From assembly GCA_016871675.1 (NCBI GenBank), contig VHCN01000009.1, positions 1-64,000 of the forward strand: 64,000 nt of DNA. Direction: 5' to 3'. The notes under the pieces were generated by a model. The model saw nothing but the letters and a program-made list of their open reading frames with translations, was not told where the DNA came from and searched no databases. This DNA is from Verrucomicrobiota bacterium. GTDB taxonomy: Bacteria > Verrucomicrobiota > Verrucomicrobiia > Limisphaerales > VHCN01. The position numbers and the translations under genes were made by a program. This document shows, in pieces, positions 25,381 to 35,700 of this stretch (position 1 is its first letter; every line of letters starts with the position of its first letter).

Positions 25381-27216
25381 TCAATTCTCAACCAGCTTGA
25401 TGATGCGCGCCTGGGACGCGCGCTTGCGCTGGGTTTCGTCGAGGAGGCGTTTGCGGAGGCGGAGGTTTTTGGGCGTGGCCTCGACGTATTCGTCGGGGCC
25501 GATGTATTCGAGCGCGCGCTCGAGGGAGAGGATGAGCGGCGCGGTGAGCTGGATGCCCTTGCCGTCGCCTTGCGACCGCATGTTCGTGAGCTTCTTTGCC
25601 TTGCACGGGTTGACGGGGATGTCGTTCTCGCGGGCGTTCTCGCCGACGATCATGCCGGCGTAAATGGCGTCACCGGGCTGGACCATGAGGCGGCCGCGTT
25701 CCTGGATCATGTTCAGCGCGTAAGCCATCGCCTCGCCTTGTTCCATGCTGACGAGCGAACCGTTCTTGCGCGCGGCGATTTCGCCGCGGTCAGGGCCGTA
25801 TTCGTGGAAGAGGTGGCTCATGACGCCAAGGCCGCGGGTGGTGTTGACCAGGTCGGTCTCGAAGCCGATGAGGCCGCGCATGGGGATGAGCGCCTCGATG
25901 GTGACCTGGTCGGCGTGATGGTGCATGCCGCTGATCTCCGCCTTGCGGCCGGCGAGGTTCTCCATGATCGCGCCCATGTGCTCCTGCGGGATTTCGAGGA
26001 ACAGCTTCTCGATGGGCTCAAACAGGCTGCCGGTGGCGTTTTTCTTGTAGAGCACCTCGGGGCGGGACACGAGGACCTCGTAGCCTTCGCGGCGCATCTG
26101 CTCGACGAGGATGGCGATCTGCATTTCGCCGCGGCCGGAGACGGCGAAGACCTTCGGGTCGCTGGTCTGCGCGATGCGGAGGGCGACATTGGTGCGGACT
26201 TCGCGCAGGAGGCGCTCCCAGATGTGGCGCGCGGTGACCAGCTTGCCGTCAAGCCCGGCGAGCGGGCCGTCGTTGACGGCGAATTCCATCTGAATTGTCG
26301 GCGGGTCAATGGGGATGTAGGGCAGCGCGGCGCGGGCCTCCGAGTCGCAAATCGTCTCGCCGATGAAGACATCCTCGAAGCCGGTGAGCCCGACGATGTC
26401 GCCGGCGTGGGCTTCCTGCACTTCGATGCGCTTCATGCCTTCGAAGTGGTAGATGGCGGTGATCTTGCCCTTGGAAATGCGGCCGTCGCCGTGGCGGCAG
26501 ATGGCCGGGTCGCCGAGCTTGACCTTGCCCTCGTAGATTTTGCCGAAGGCGATGCGGCCGAGATAGTCGCTGTAGTCGAGGTTGGCCACGAGCACCTGGA
26601 AGCCCTCGCCCGCGCGCGCCCGCGGCGGCGGGATGTGCTTGGTGATGGAGTCGAAGAGCGGCTCCATGGTGCCGGAGATGTGCTCCAACTCGGTCTTCGC
26701 GTAGCCGGCCTTGGCGGAGCAGTAGATGAACGGGAAATCGAGCTGCTCGTCGGTGGCATTCAGCGACATGAAAAGGTCGAAGACCTGGTCGAGCACCTTC
26801 CTGGGGTTGGCGTTCTCGCGGTCGATCTTGTTGATGACGACGATGGGCTTGGCGCCGGCCTCGAGGGCTTTGCGCAGCACGAAGCGTGTCTGCGCCTGCG
26901 GGCCGTCGGCGGCGTCCACCACGAGCAGCACGCCGTCAATCATGTTCATGATGCGCTCGACCTCGCCGCCGAAGTCCGCGTGACCCGGCGTGTCCACGAT
27001 GTTGACGTGGTAGTTCTTGTATCTGAACGCGGCGTTCTTGGCGCGGATGGTGATGCCCTTTTCCTTTTCGAGGTCCATCGAATCCATGAGGCGTTCCTCG
27101 GAGGATTCGTGCTGGTTGGCGCGGAAGGTGCCGGACTGCTTGAGGAGACAATCCACGAGCGTGGTCTTGCCATGGTCCACGTGGGCGATAATGGCGATGT
27201 TTCGGATGTGCTGCAT
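25381..27216 (-). CDS. typA: Translational GTPase TypA/BipA
   Basis: The 611-residue ribosome-binding GTPase aids 50S assembly and stress adaptation. The G domain begins [20 protein letters not shown] (P-loop), followed by [15 protein letters not shown] and [15 protein letters not shown]. Elongation-factor-like domains follow, and the TypA-specific C-terminal domain ends with [15 protein letters not shown]. It has the usual length (about 605-615). It lies downstream of the Minf_1886-type gene on the same strand with 125 bases between. Its terminator is the shared hairpin after efp. Confidence 0.97.
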   Translation of the reverse strand: MQHIRNIAIIAHVDHGKTTLVDCLLKQSGTFRANQHESSEERLMDSMDLEKEKGITIRAKNAAFRYKNYHVNIVDTPGHADFGGEVERIMNMIDGVLLVVDAADGPQAQTRFVLRKALEAGAKPIVVINKIDRENANPRKVLDQVFDLFMSLNATDEQLDFPFIYCSAKAGYAKTELEHISGTMEPLFDSITKHIPPPRARAGEGFQVLVANLDYSDYLGRIAFGKIYEGKVKLGDPAICRHGDGRISKGKITAIYHFEGMKRIEVQEAHAGDIVGLTGFEDVFIGETICDSEARAALPYIPIDPPTIQMEFAVNDGPLAGLDGKLVTARHIWERLLREVRTNVALRIAQTSDPKVFAVSGRGEMQIAILVEQMRREGYEVLVSRPEVLYKKNATGSLFEPIEKLFLEIPQEHMGAIMENLAGRKAEISGMHHHADQVTIEALIPMRGLIGFETDLVNTTRGLGVMSHLFHEYGPDRGEIAARKNGSLVSMEQGEAMAYALNMIQERGRLMVQPGDAIYAGMIVGENARENDIPVNPCKAKKLTNMRSQGDGKGIQLTAPLILSLERALEYIGPDEYVEATPKNLRLRKRLLDETQRKRASQARIIKLVEN

Positions 27217-27341
27217 GAGCGTGGTGCGCGGTGCGTGAAGAAAACCGGAGCCGATCCCCGCTGCTTCGCGATCCCGGCGGTGCGCGCCGGGCCGCGTAAG
27301 ATGGACGTTCCGGTGGAAAGGTCAAGCCCTGCGGCGGCCGC

Positions 27342-27770
27342 TCAGGGAGCTTTGGCTTCGGGCTCGGCGCGGGGATTGGCTGTGCCCTCGGGCAGAAACG
27401 GCTTCTCGAAGGCGTCGAAGAAGTCGTATCCGCCCTTGAAATCCTCGCGGCTGTCCTTGTCGGTCTTCCCGAGGAGGTTGGCCTCGATCATGTTGAAAAC
27501 GAGGTCGCCGAAGTCCTCGCAGCGCTGGACGCCCCATTCGTCGAAGACCACGCGGGCCATCGGTCCGAATTGTTCAAGGGCGAACTGCCGGATGCCTTCG
27601 AGCAACTCCTGCCCGCTCACGTGCCGCGGCTGGGATTTCTGGGACTTGAGCAGGCTGCGCTGCGTGTGGTCGAGGGCGTCGCGGATGAAGTGGTAGGCGT
27701 CGCGCCGGAAGCGCGGATCCTTCGCGACGAGGTCGTCGAGCACGGCGTCAATATCAAGGTTCTTGTGCAT
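27342..27770 (-). CDS. Minf_1886-family conserved protein of PVC bacteria
   Basis: This 142-residue cytoplasmic protein matches the family found almost only in Planctomycetes and Verrucomicrobia (named after Minf_1886). Signature stretches are DPRFRRDAYHFIRDALDHTQ, GIRQFALEQFGPMARVVFDE and CEDFGDLVFNMIEANLLGKT. The function is unknown; a mostly helical fold is likely. Its start codon lies inside the preceding gene's last codons, since the 50-residue membrane protein upstream stops at 27754. Coupled translation is likely. The C-terminal EPEAKAP tail is disordered. Confidence 0.88.
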   Translation of the reverse strand: MHKNLDIDAVLDDLVAKDPRFRRDAYHFIRDALDHTQRSLLKSQKSQPRHVSGQELLEGIRQFALEQFGPMARVVFDEWGVQRCEDFGDLVFNMIEANLLGKTDKDSREDFKGGYDFFDAFEKPFLPEGTANPRAEPEAKAP

Positions 27771-27906
27771 GGCGGGTTGGAGGCGGCCCGGTGTTGGACG
27801 GGGCGGGAGCGTGGGACGTTCGAAAGAGCTTCACGGCCAGACCGGCGAGGAGCAGGAGCGCGAGCGTGACGATCACGAGCTGCTCCTGGCGCGTGAGGCG
27901 GTTCAC
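27754..27906 (-). CDS. 50-residue single-pass membrane protein overlapping Minf_1886 gene
   Basis: This gene is too short for ordinary prediction. A GTG at 27906 starts MNRLTRQEQLVIVTLALLLL, followed by AGLAVKLFRTSHAPAPSN. RQEQLVIV before the hydrophobic stretch resembles the N-terminal segment of verrucomicrobial ComEA-like or competence-associated small proteins. The transmembrane stretch is 16-17 residues long with Arg/Lys ends; the tail is Pro-rich. It overlaps the start of the Minf_1886 gene by 17 bases, so the two are in one transcript and probably translationally coupled. Confidence 0.6.
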   Translation of the reverse strand: MNRLTRQEQLVIVTLALLLLAGLAVKLFRTSHAPAPSNTGPPPTRHAQEP

Positions 27907-28038
27907 GGCGCGAGGATAGCGCGGGGCGGTGCGGGTGCAATCGCGCGCTTCGATCGCCGCGCCCGCGGCATCGGCGATGCCCTCCGCGACATTGCGGCTT
28001 GCTTCGACATTTCCGCTGAATTACAAAGGAATGAAAAC

Positions 28039-29103
28039 ATGGACTTGCCCTTCATCATCAATGGTCGGGGCAAACGTGACCAGGTTGTCGCGGTGGATTT
28101 CGGCTCCCGGATCACCAAAGCCGTCCACGTCCAGCGCGCCGGCGGCGGCTACAGATTCCTTGGCTTCGTCTGCGTCGAGGCCCCGACGTCCGGCGACAAG
28201 CCCCCGACGAAGGAAGTCCTCACGGCGCACCTCAAGAAAGTCCTCGATTCGCTCGGCGCGCACGCCAAGCAAGTCTGCCTCGTCGTGGGCGTGGGCGATT
28301 CGGAACTGCGGTTCGCCGAGATGCCGCTCGTGCCCGTCGACGAATTGCGCGGCGTGCTCCGCATCGCGGGCAAGAACTACGTGCAGCAGGACTTGAAGGA
28401 CAGCCTGTTCGACTGCCACCTGCTCCAGCCCAAGGACGTCTCGAAGGGCGAAAAGGTAAAGGGCGTCGCCAAGACGCGAGTCGTCATCGGCATCGCGAAG
28501 AAGGACTTTGTCGAACACCTCGAAGGCGTGGCTCGTGGTGCGGGCGTGCAAGTGGACCAGGTGACCCTCGGCTATGTCGGCCCCGCGAACGCCTTCGAGA
28601 TGGCGATGCCCGAGGTGTTCGCCAAGGAAGTGGTGGCCCTCGTGGACATCGGCTACCGCAACACCACCATCAGCATCCTGCAATCCGGCCAGCTCATGCT
28701 CAGCCGCGTGGTGGCGTTCGGCGCGCAGCGGCTCACCGCGAGCCTTGCCGAGGCGATGGGCGTGACGCCCGACGAAATCCAGCTCGGCAAGCAGCCCATG
28801 ACGCCCGAGGTGGAATCCGCCGCGATTGCCATCCTGCTCCCGCTCGGCCGCGAGCTCCGGGCCTCGGTCGATTTCATCGACCACCAACTCGACAAGCCCG
28901 TGAGCCAGGTCTTCTTCAGCGGCGGTCCCGCGCGGGAGAACGCGATTGTGCAGGCGTTGCAGACGGAGTTGATGGTGCCGTGCCAGGCGTGGAACCCGAC
29001 GAGCTTCCTGACGCTCTCGCTTCCGGCGCACCAGCTTGGTGAAGTCGAGAACCTCGCGCCGCAACTCGCCGTGGCGATCGGCGCGGCCATGACCTCCTTC
29101 TAG
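28039..29103 (+). CDS. pilM: PilM-like type IV pilus ATPase-fold protein
   Basis: This 354-residue cytoplasmic protein resembles PilM, an actin-like-fold scaffold that links pilus proteins. The N-terminal VVAVDFGSRITKAVHVQ is the phosphate-1 loop; a second loop is VALVDIGYRNTTISIL; VFFSGGPARENAIV is the adenosine motif. The ATG at 28039 has AAAGGA 8 bases upstream. It heads an operon of PilN-, PilO-, PilP- and secretin-like genes. It differs from classical PilM in length and in the C-terminus, as often found in Verrucomicrobia. Confidence 0.85.
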   Translation: MDLPFIINGRGKRDQVVAVDFGSRITKAVHVQRAGGGYRFLGFVCVEAPTSGDKPPTKEVLTAHLKKVLDSLGAHAKQVCLVVGVGDSELRFAEMPLVPVDELRGVLRIAGKNYVQQDLKDSLFDCHLLQPKDVSKGEKVKGVAKTRVVIGIAKKDFVEHLEGVARGAGVQVDQVTLGYVGPANAFEMAMPEVFAKEVVALVDIGYRNTTISILQSGQLMLSRVVAFGAQRLTASLAEAMGVTPDEIQLGKQPMTPEVESAAIAILLPLGRELRASVDFIDHQLDKPVSQVFFSGGPARENAIVQALQTELMVPCQAWNPTSFLTLSLPAHQLGEVENLAPQLAVAIGAAMTSF

Positions 29104-29105
29104 CC

Positions 29106-29768
29106 ATGCCCATCCGGATCAATCTTCTCGCGGAGCAGCAGGCCGAGGAGAAGGCACGCAGGCAAAACCCCGTCAAGCGCGCGGTCCTCGTCGTGCTCTT
29201 CTTTGCCATGCTCCTCGCGCTGTGGGGCAGCTCGGTGTTTCTCAAGAATTCCGCCGCCGCAACCGAGCTCGCGAACACCGAGGCCTCCCTCCACAAAATG
29301 GAGAAGGATGCCGGCGCCACGCGCACCAACCTCTCGGACATCCGCAAGATCGACCAGAAGATGGACGCGCTCTACGCGCTCGCGACCAACCGCTTCCTCT
29401 GGGCGCCGCAGCTCGACGTGATGCAACGCGCCATCTCGCCCAACATCCAACTCTCGCGCGTGCGCACAGAACAGCGATACGTTGCGACCGTGGCGGAGAA
29501 GTCCAGCGACCCCAAGAAGCCCGGCAAGAAGGCGAGCGTCACTGAAAGGATCACCGTCATCATTGAAGGACGCGACTCCGGGCGGCCCGAGGAGCAGTAT
29601 TACGACAAGTTCAAGGAGAAGCTCCTCGCCGACACCTATTTTCGCTCCGTGATGACCAACGAGGCTGGCGTCGGGTTCAAGCAATTCTCGCCGGTGATCG
29701 TGGAAAACAACATGAGCTACTTCAAATTCCAGCTCGACTGCGTGTTTCCCGAGCGCGTCCGCAACTGA
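29106..29768 (+). CDS. PilN-like inner-membrane pilus protein
   Basis: The 220-residue protein begins MPIRINLLAEQQ, the PilM-binding INLL motif of PilN. A transmembrane segment follows at about residues 25-45 (AVLVVLFFAMLLALWGSSVF), then a short coiled coil (TELANTEASLHKMEKDAGAT) and a periplasmic alpha/beta domain. It starts 2 bases after the PilM-like gene, in operon order M-N-O-P. It would form the inner-membrane platform with the PilO-like protein. Assignment rests on order and topology as much as sequence. Confidence 0.75.
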   Translation: MPIRINLLAEQQAEEKARRQNPVKRAVLVVLFFAMLLALWGSSVFLKNSAAATELANTEASLHKMEKDAGATRTNLSDIRKIDQKMDALYALATNRFLWAPQLDVMQRAISPNIQLSRVRTEQRYVATVAEKSSDPKKPGKKASVTERITVIIEGRDSGRPEEQYYDKFKEKLLADTYFRSVMTNEAGVGFKQFSPVIVENNMSYFKFQLDCVFPERVRN

Positions 29769-29774
29769 TCCGCC

Positions 29775-30368
29775 ATGGCCAAGCTCACCCAAGAGAAGAA
29801 GAAACAGATCGCGACGGTCGCCGTCGCCGGCGCGCTCGCGCTTGTCGGCATGTGGTTCTTTGGCATCCGCACGTTGCAGGAAAAGCAGGCGCAGCTCCTT
29901 GCCAAGATCACCGAGACCCAGAACAAGGAGCACGAGGCCCGCAAGCTCGTTCAACAAGCTCCGCAGCGACAGGCGGAACTCGACGAGTCGCTCCGCCGGC
30001 TCGAGGAACTCGAGACCAGGATGGTTTCTGGTGACACCAACAACTGGATTCGCACGGTCATGAACCAGTTCCGCGCCGCAGGCAATCACACCGCCGTCGA
30101 GATCAGCACGTTTTCCAACGCCGAGGAATTCCAGATCGGCATGCTGCCGGACTTCCCCTACAAGTCCGCGCTCTACCGGCTCAACGGCCAGGCGTTTTAC
30201 CACGACATCGGGCGCTTCATTGCGGATTTCGAAAATGCCTTCCCGCACATCCGCGTGCAGAATATCGACCTCCAGCCGATCGACGCATCCCAATCGGCCG
30301 TGCCCGAACGGTTGTCGTTCACAATGGAAATCGTCGCCCTCATCAAGCCCCCGCCGGGGAGCCGTTGA
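29775..30368 (+). CDS. PilO-like inner-membrane pilus protein
   Basis: This 197-residue protein has one N-terminal transmembrane helix (residues 12-30, VAVAGALALVGMWFFGI), then a coiled coil (LQEKQAQLLAKITETQNKEH; LRRLEELETRMVSG), and a compact periplasmic domain ending FTMEIVALIKPP. The topology and place directly after the PilN-like gene fit PilO. It lies in a tight operon: 6 bases from the preceding stop and 2 bases to the next start codon. Confidence 0.7.
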   Translation: MAKLTQEKKKQIATVAVAGALALVGMWFFGIRTLQEKQAQLLAKITETQNKEHEARKLVQQAPQRQAELDESLRRLEELETRMVSGDTNNWIRTVMNQFRAAGNHTAVEISTFSNAEEFQIGMLPDFPYKSALYRLNGQAFYHDIGRFIADFENAFPHIRVQNIDLQPIDASQSAVPERLSFTMEIVALIKPPPGSR

Positions 30369-30370
30369 CC

Positions 30371-31027
30371 ATGCAAGCCGCCCTGACGCCCCTTCGCAGG
30401 CTGGCCTTGCTGCTCGCCCTCGCGCTTTGCGCGGGCGTCGCAGCGCCCGCGGGGTCCGGCGCCGACGCGACCAACAGCCCGGCCAAGTCGGCGGACAAAA
30501 AGGGAACTCCCGACAAGAAGGGCGCACCCGACAAGAAAGGCTCGCCGGCGAAGGTGGAGGCCGCGCCCGTCATCACCAACGTGCCGCCCAAGGTCGTCGT
30601 GATTCCCAAGTCCTCCTTTACTTTCAAGCTGGGTGAAGGCACCGACCCATTTTATCCGGACTCGACCCGGCGCAACCCGCGGGTGGTTGCCCCGCCCCCA
30701 GTCACGCACATCCTGCCGCCGCCCGTCGCCTTCACCAACACCCCGACCGTCCCCGAAGGGACGAACGGGGTCGCGGTTCAGCGCACCGGGGTTCCGCCCA
30801 TCTCCGCCACGTTCACCGTGCGCGGCGTGTTCGTCGGCAAGAAATCCTCCGTGGCCATCAACACCGGGCCCGCGACCTACGACTTTTTCATCGGCGACGA
30901 ACTCGTGGTGCGCACCAAGGAAGGCATCAGCCGTGTGCGCTGCCTCGAGATCAAGGCCGGCGGGGCGAAGATTTCCGTCGAGGGCGAAAAGGAACCGCGC
31001 GAGCTCAAGCTGCGCCCGGACCTATGA
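30371..31027 (+). CDS. PilP-like periplasmic protein
   Basis: This 218-residue exported protein has a leader (LALLLALALCAGVAAPAGSG), then a Lys/Pro-rich disordered region with DKKG repeats at residues 35-65, and a compact C-terminal beta domain (ATFTVRGVFVGKKSSVAINT; YDFFIGDELVVRTKEGISRV). That last part fits the PilP beta domain that contacts the secretin. I use the ATG at 30371; an in-frame TTG at 30365 is a weaker choice. It sits between the PilO-like and secretin genes, as PilP does. Confidence 0.6.
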   Translation: MQAALTPLRRLALLLALALCAGVAAPAGSGADATNSPAKSADKKGTPDKKGAPDKKGSPAKVEAAPVITNVPPKVVVIPKSSFTFKLGEGTDPFYPDSTRRNPRVVAPPPVTHILPPPVAFTNTPTVPEGTNGVAVQRTGVPPISATFTVRGVFVGKKSSVAINTGPATYDFFIGDELVVRTKEGISRVRCLEIKAGGAKISVEGEKEPRELKLRPDL

Positions 31028-31085
31028 ACCCCGTGGACCCTTTGCCGAAGCAAGCGGTGGTCGGGCTGAACAACTGGAATCGCGA

Positions 31086-32693
31086 ATGAAAATCAAACTG
31101 TCCATCGTCCTGACGGCGCTTGTGCTGGCCGCCGCCGCCGCCCCGGCCCAGAACCAGGCCCAGCCGCCGCGCAAGGCCGAGGTGCCCAAGGCGCCCGAGC
31201 AGCCACCCAAGCCTGAGGAACTCGCCGACATCGCCTACGACGACAGCGACCTCATCACCGTCGTCAAGAGCCTCGCGCTGCGCGCCGAGCTCAACGTGTT
31301 GTTCGACCCCAAGCTCGTCGCCACCGCCGCGCCCGCGGACCAAATCAAGGTTCCGGCGTTCCGCATGACGCAAGTCACCCCGCTTCAGGCGCTCGAAGCC
31401 ATCCTGAACAACCACAGCCTGGTGATGGTTGCGGACCCGAAGACCAAGACCGTCCGCATCACCGCCAAGGACGCCGCCCAGCAGGAACCGCTTGTGACCC
31501 GCATTGTCCTGCTCAAGAATGCGAGCCCCACGAACATGGCCTCGGTCCTGCCCGCATTCGTCTCCACCCGTGTGAAAGTCAGCACCGACTCGCGGACCAG
31601 CCAGCTCATCATCGCCGCCACCGAGAAGGAATGGGAAATCATCAACGACCTCGTGGAGAAGCTCGACACACCGATGAAGCAGGTCCTCATCGAGGCGCGC
31701 ATCATGGAGTCCAGCCGCAGCCCGCGCTCGGTCAAGGGCATTGATTGGAGCGGCACCCTGTCCGCGCAAAACGTCTCCTTCGGCAACGGCCGCGTCACGG
31801 GCACCGCCACCACCACCATCCCAGGCACGCCCGTCACCACCACGACCACCCTGCCGAGCGGCAGCGTCGTCACCAGCACCTCCACGCCGAAGTTCACAAC
31901 GGCCAACGCGCTCACCACGGCCATCGGCGGTGTGGGCGCCGGAGGATTCAACCTCAACACCGCCAGCGGCCTCACGCCGGCCATCGGCTTCCTCAACGCC
32001 GACGGCGTCAACGCCGTCCTCTCCTTCCTCAACACGGACAGCGAGACCGACCTCATCGCCACGCCACGCACCGTCATGATGGACGGCCAGACCGCGAAGC
32101 TCTCCGTCACCCGCGCCTTTCCGATCTTCAAGATCACGCCCGGCACGGCGCAGACACCCGCTGGCTCGGAAATCACCTACACGAACCTCGGCACGATCCT
32201 CGAAGTCAGCCCGCGCGTCGCGCCGGACGGACGCGTGATGCTCAAGCTTACCCCGGAAGTCTCCAACATTGACGGCAAGGACACTCAGACCATCAACGGC
32301 CAGCAAAACGTCGCCAACATTTACGCCATCCGCCGCATCGAGACGCAGGTGATCATCCCCAGCGGCGACACGCTGGTCATGGGCGGCCTCATCAACACCA
32401 CGTCGACGAAGGCCTACCGCAAAGTGCCGCTGCTCGGCGACATCCCCGGTTTGGGTGTCGCGTTTCGATACGAGGACAAGAGCCGCCAGAAGCAAAACCT
32501 GATCATCTTCGTCACGCCGACATTGATCGAGGCCGGCCACTTCCAGCCGTCGCAGCCTGACTTCCTTGGCAGCGAGTTCCCGGACTCCGGCACCGAGTTT
32601 CTGAAGACCAAGGCTCCCGTGCAGGCCGCCGACAAGGAACGGCCATTCGACAGCGCGCGGCCCGTGCCCCTGCGTGACTTGAACAAGAAGTGA
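31086..32693 (+). CDS. Type II/IV secretin
   Basis: This 535-residue outer-membrane pore protein begins with a signal peptide (MKIKLSIVLTALVLAAAAA). Residues 45-125 look like an N0/STN-type domain (DSDLITVVKSLALRAELNVL), then an N1-type repeat (IVLLKNASPTNMASVLPAFV; VSTDSRTSQLIIAATEKEWE). The secretin pore spans from about residue 230 with ILIDxxI-like VLIEARIMESSR, DLIATPRTVMMDGQTAKL, NLGTILEVSPRVAPDGRVML and VPLLGDIPGLGVAFRYEDKS then NLIIFVTPTLI. It is shorter than classical PilQ. It forms the exit channel of the pilus system encoded upstream. Confidence 0.9.
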   Translation: MKIKLSIVLTALVLAAAAAPAQNQAQPPRKAEVPKAPEQPPKPEELADIAYDDSDLITVVKSLALRAELNVLFDPKLVATAAPADQIKVPAFRMTQVTPLQALEAILNNHSLVMVADPKTKTVRITAKDAAQQEPLVTRIVLLKNASPTNMASVLPAFVSTRVKVSTDSRTSQLIIAATEKEWEIINDLVEKLDTPMKQVLIEARIMESSRSPRSVKGIDWSGTLSAQNVSFGNGRVTGTATTTIPGTPVTTTTTLPSGSVVTSTSTPKFTTANALTTAIGGVGAGGFNLNTASGLTPAIGFLNADGVNAVLSFLNTDSETDLIATPRTVMMDGQTAKLSVTRAFPIFKITPGTAQTPAGSEITYTNLGTILEVSPRVAPDGRVMLKLTPEVSNIDGKDTQTINGQQNVANIYAIRRIETQVIIPSGDTLVMGGLINTTSTKAYRKVPLLGDIPGLGVAFRYEDKSRQKQNLIIFVTPTLIEAGHFQPSQPDFLGSEFPDSGTEFLKTKAPVQAADKERPFDSARPVPLRDLNKK

Positions 32694-32722
32694 GCGGCCA
32701 GCGACTGAAACGACGCCTCGCC

Positions 32723-35700
32723 ATGAACACCCCCCTGCGCCGAGCCGCACGAGCCGGAGCGTTCGCCCTCGCGGTGCTCGCCTTCGGCGGCACCCTCCGC
32801 GCTCAGACCGTCACCACGATCGGCGGCGGGCCGAAGAGCTTCCCCATCACGATCGGGAATTCCGCGGGCTCCGCCGACGGGAACACGTTTCTCAAGGCGC
32901 AGTTCAACACCCCGTCGGGACTCGCGCTCGATTCGGCGGGCAATCTTTACATCGCCGACCTCGCAAACAACTCCGTCCGCAAACTGTCGTCCGCCGGTTC
33001 CTCCTCGGGCTTCACCACCACCCTCATCGCAAACCTCAGCAGCCCCATCGCGGTCGCCGTGGATTCGACCGACGCGCTTTACGTCCTCACCCAGGGCGAC
33101 GGCACGCTCCGAAAATACACGACGGCCGGCGTGCTCGTTTCGACACTCACCACCACCCTCACCGCGCCGACCGCGATGTCGCTCGACTCCTCGACAAACC
33201 TCGTCGTCACCGAACTCGGCGGCGCCGTGAAGCGCGTGCTCCAGACCGGCACCGTCACCAACCTCGCCGCCGCGGGCACATTCGTCTCGCCCCGCGGCGT
33301 CGCCGTCCTCGCCACCAATTCCATCGCCATCGTCAGCGGCAACGCGGTTGTGAACCTCAATCCCGTTGCCAATACCACCAACATCATCGCCGGCAACACC
33401 ACCGCCGGCATGGTGGACGGGCTCGCCGCCGACGCGCGCTTCAACACCCCGCAGCAGATCACGCGCGGACCCGATGGCAGCATCCTCGTCGCGGACCGCC
33501 TCAACCACCGTGTGCGCGTCATCAAACCCGAGGGCACGGTCAGCACGCTTTACGGAGTAAGCACGAACTTGTGGGTGGACGAACCGCTCGCCAATCCAAT
33601 CCTGCTCGCCGGGTGGGTGGACGGCGCGGTGCCCGCGGCCGCCCGCGACCCGCTTGCCGTCGCGATCCATGCCGGCGGCACCAACCTCTTCACCGCCGAG
33701 GCTGGCTGGCATCTCATCCGCATGGTCAGCGGCGTGAACTTCGCCCCGGGCGCCACCGGGGGCACCGGGTCCGGCGGCTCCGGCGGCGCCATCAACAGCA
33801 ACCTCACCGCGAACCTCATCACATTCGGGTTTCAGAATGGCGAGGGCTCGACGGAATTCATCGGCGCGCCCGGGCAGACGTTCTTCGCGCCCGTCACCAT
33901 CACGCTGCTGCCGGGGCAGGAGATGTATTCGCTCGGGTTCTCCATCGCGGTCACGAATGACCCCGGCGCGCCCGCGGTGACGAATGGCGCGCTGTCGTTC
34001 GACTCGATGCTGCAGCGCCCCGTGCCGAGCAACCCGGCGTTTTTCGAGCCCATCCCGCCGTCATTCGCGTTCTCGTTCATCACGAACCTCTTCACCAACA
34101 CCACCGACTTCACCGTCACCACGAACATCATCCCCACGTTCACCAACTCCGTCTTCATTGACACCAACTTCAACGTGATGAGCGTCGCGTGGCTCGAGAC
34201 CAAGGGCCGCACCAACCTCTACAACTCGCTCGCGCAGGACCTCATCACCTTCTCCCAGGCGCACATCAACCAGTTCAACAAGTCCGGCGGCAGCGTGTTC
34301 GCCGGCGGCTTCGGGTTCCAGATTCCCGCCAACGCGCCGACGGGCACGACGTATCGCATCCAGGTCTTCAACGCCACCGCCGCCACCAATGTCGCCGGCG
34401 GCGTCACCCTCACCGCGCCGACGAACGGCTCCCTCACCGTCGGCCCCATCAACGCCATCAAGCAGGTCACCGTCAACGTCCGCCCGTATCTCGTCGGCGA
34501 CGTCTCGAGCTTCCGCTGGTTCAACGCCGGCGACTTCGGCGACGGCACGCTCACGCTGGACGACGCCTCGCAGACCTTCAATTCCGCCATCTACCTCGTG
34601 AACATCCCGCCGCTGGGAAGCGATTTCTTCGATGCGATGGATTCTTCCAACGGCACCACCAACGGCCTGCTCAACGCCTCCAGCGGCAGCATCGACGCCG
34701 TCGCCATGGGCGATGGCGTGATCGCGGTGGACGATGTCTTCGTCACGCTCCGCCGCTCGCTCAACCCCTTCGCGACGTGGTATGTCCGCTTCTGGACCAA
34801 CGGCGTGCGCACCAACGCCGTCACCACGAACAGCCTCCCGAAGCCCACGTTCGGGTTCCAGCGGCCCGCGATCGAACTCGCGAGCCATCAAGCCGGCCAC
34901 GGCGCCGAGGACTCGCACGTCCTCTTCACGGCGGGCGACGGCGTGCGCGCCGGCCAGACCGTCACCGTGCCCGTAACCGCGAGCCTCTTCGGGCCGTATC
35001 CGCTGCGCGTGCTGATGCTCCGCCTTCGCGTGCAACCGCTCGACAGCTCGCCCGCCATTACGCAGCCGGTTCAGTTCAACTTCCTCCAGGCCGGCCGCCT
35101 CGGGAATCCGTTCCAGTCGGCGAATCCATCGCCCGACGCGTGGGTCGGCATCTGGCTCAACGACCATGCGCCCGGGCTCATCGCGGGCGATTCCCTCCTC
35201 GGCAACCTCGTCGTGACGCTCCCGCCCGGCACGCCCGCCTCGGCGTCGTATCTCATCCGCTTCGACCACGCGTCCGCTTCGCCGAACGGCATCGCGCTCT
35301 TCGCCGCCCGGGCCGTGTCCGGCCTCATCACCGCCACCGACCGCTCGGCGTCGTCCTTCGGCGACACGCTGCCCGACCAATGGAAGCTGCGGTGGTTCGG
35401 CACGCTGTATGACGTCCGCGCGAACCCCACCCTCGACCTCACCGGCGACGGCATGCCCAACTGGGCCAAGCTCCGCGCCGGCATCGACCCGCTCGACCCG
35501 TCGCAATCGCTCCGCCTCGCGCCTCGCGTGACCACCGACGCCCTCGGCCGCCCGAACGGCGTCACGCTCCGCTGGCCGACCGTCCGCAACAAGCGCTACG
35601 TGCTCGAAGGTTCGCCTGGCCTCGGCGCGAACAACTGGTCGGTCCTTTCCACCAACGTCACCGGCAACGGCGGCGACGCGCGGCTCACCAACTCCGCCTC

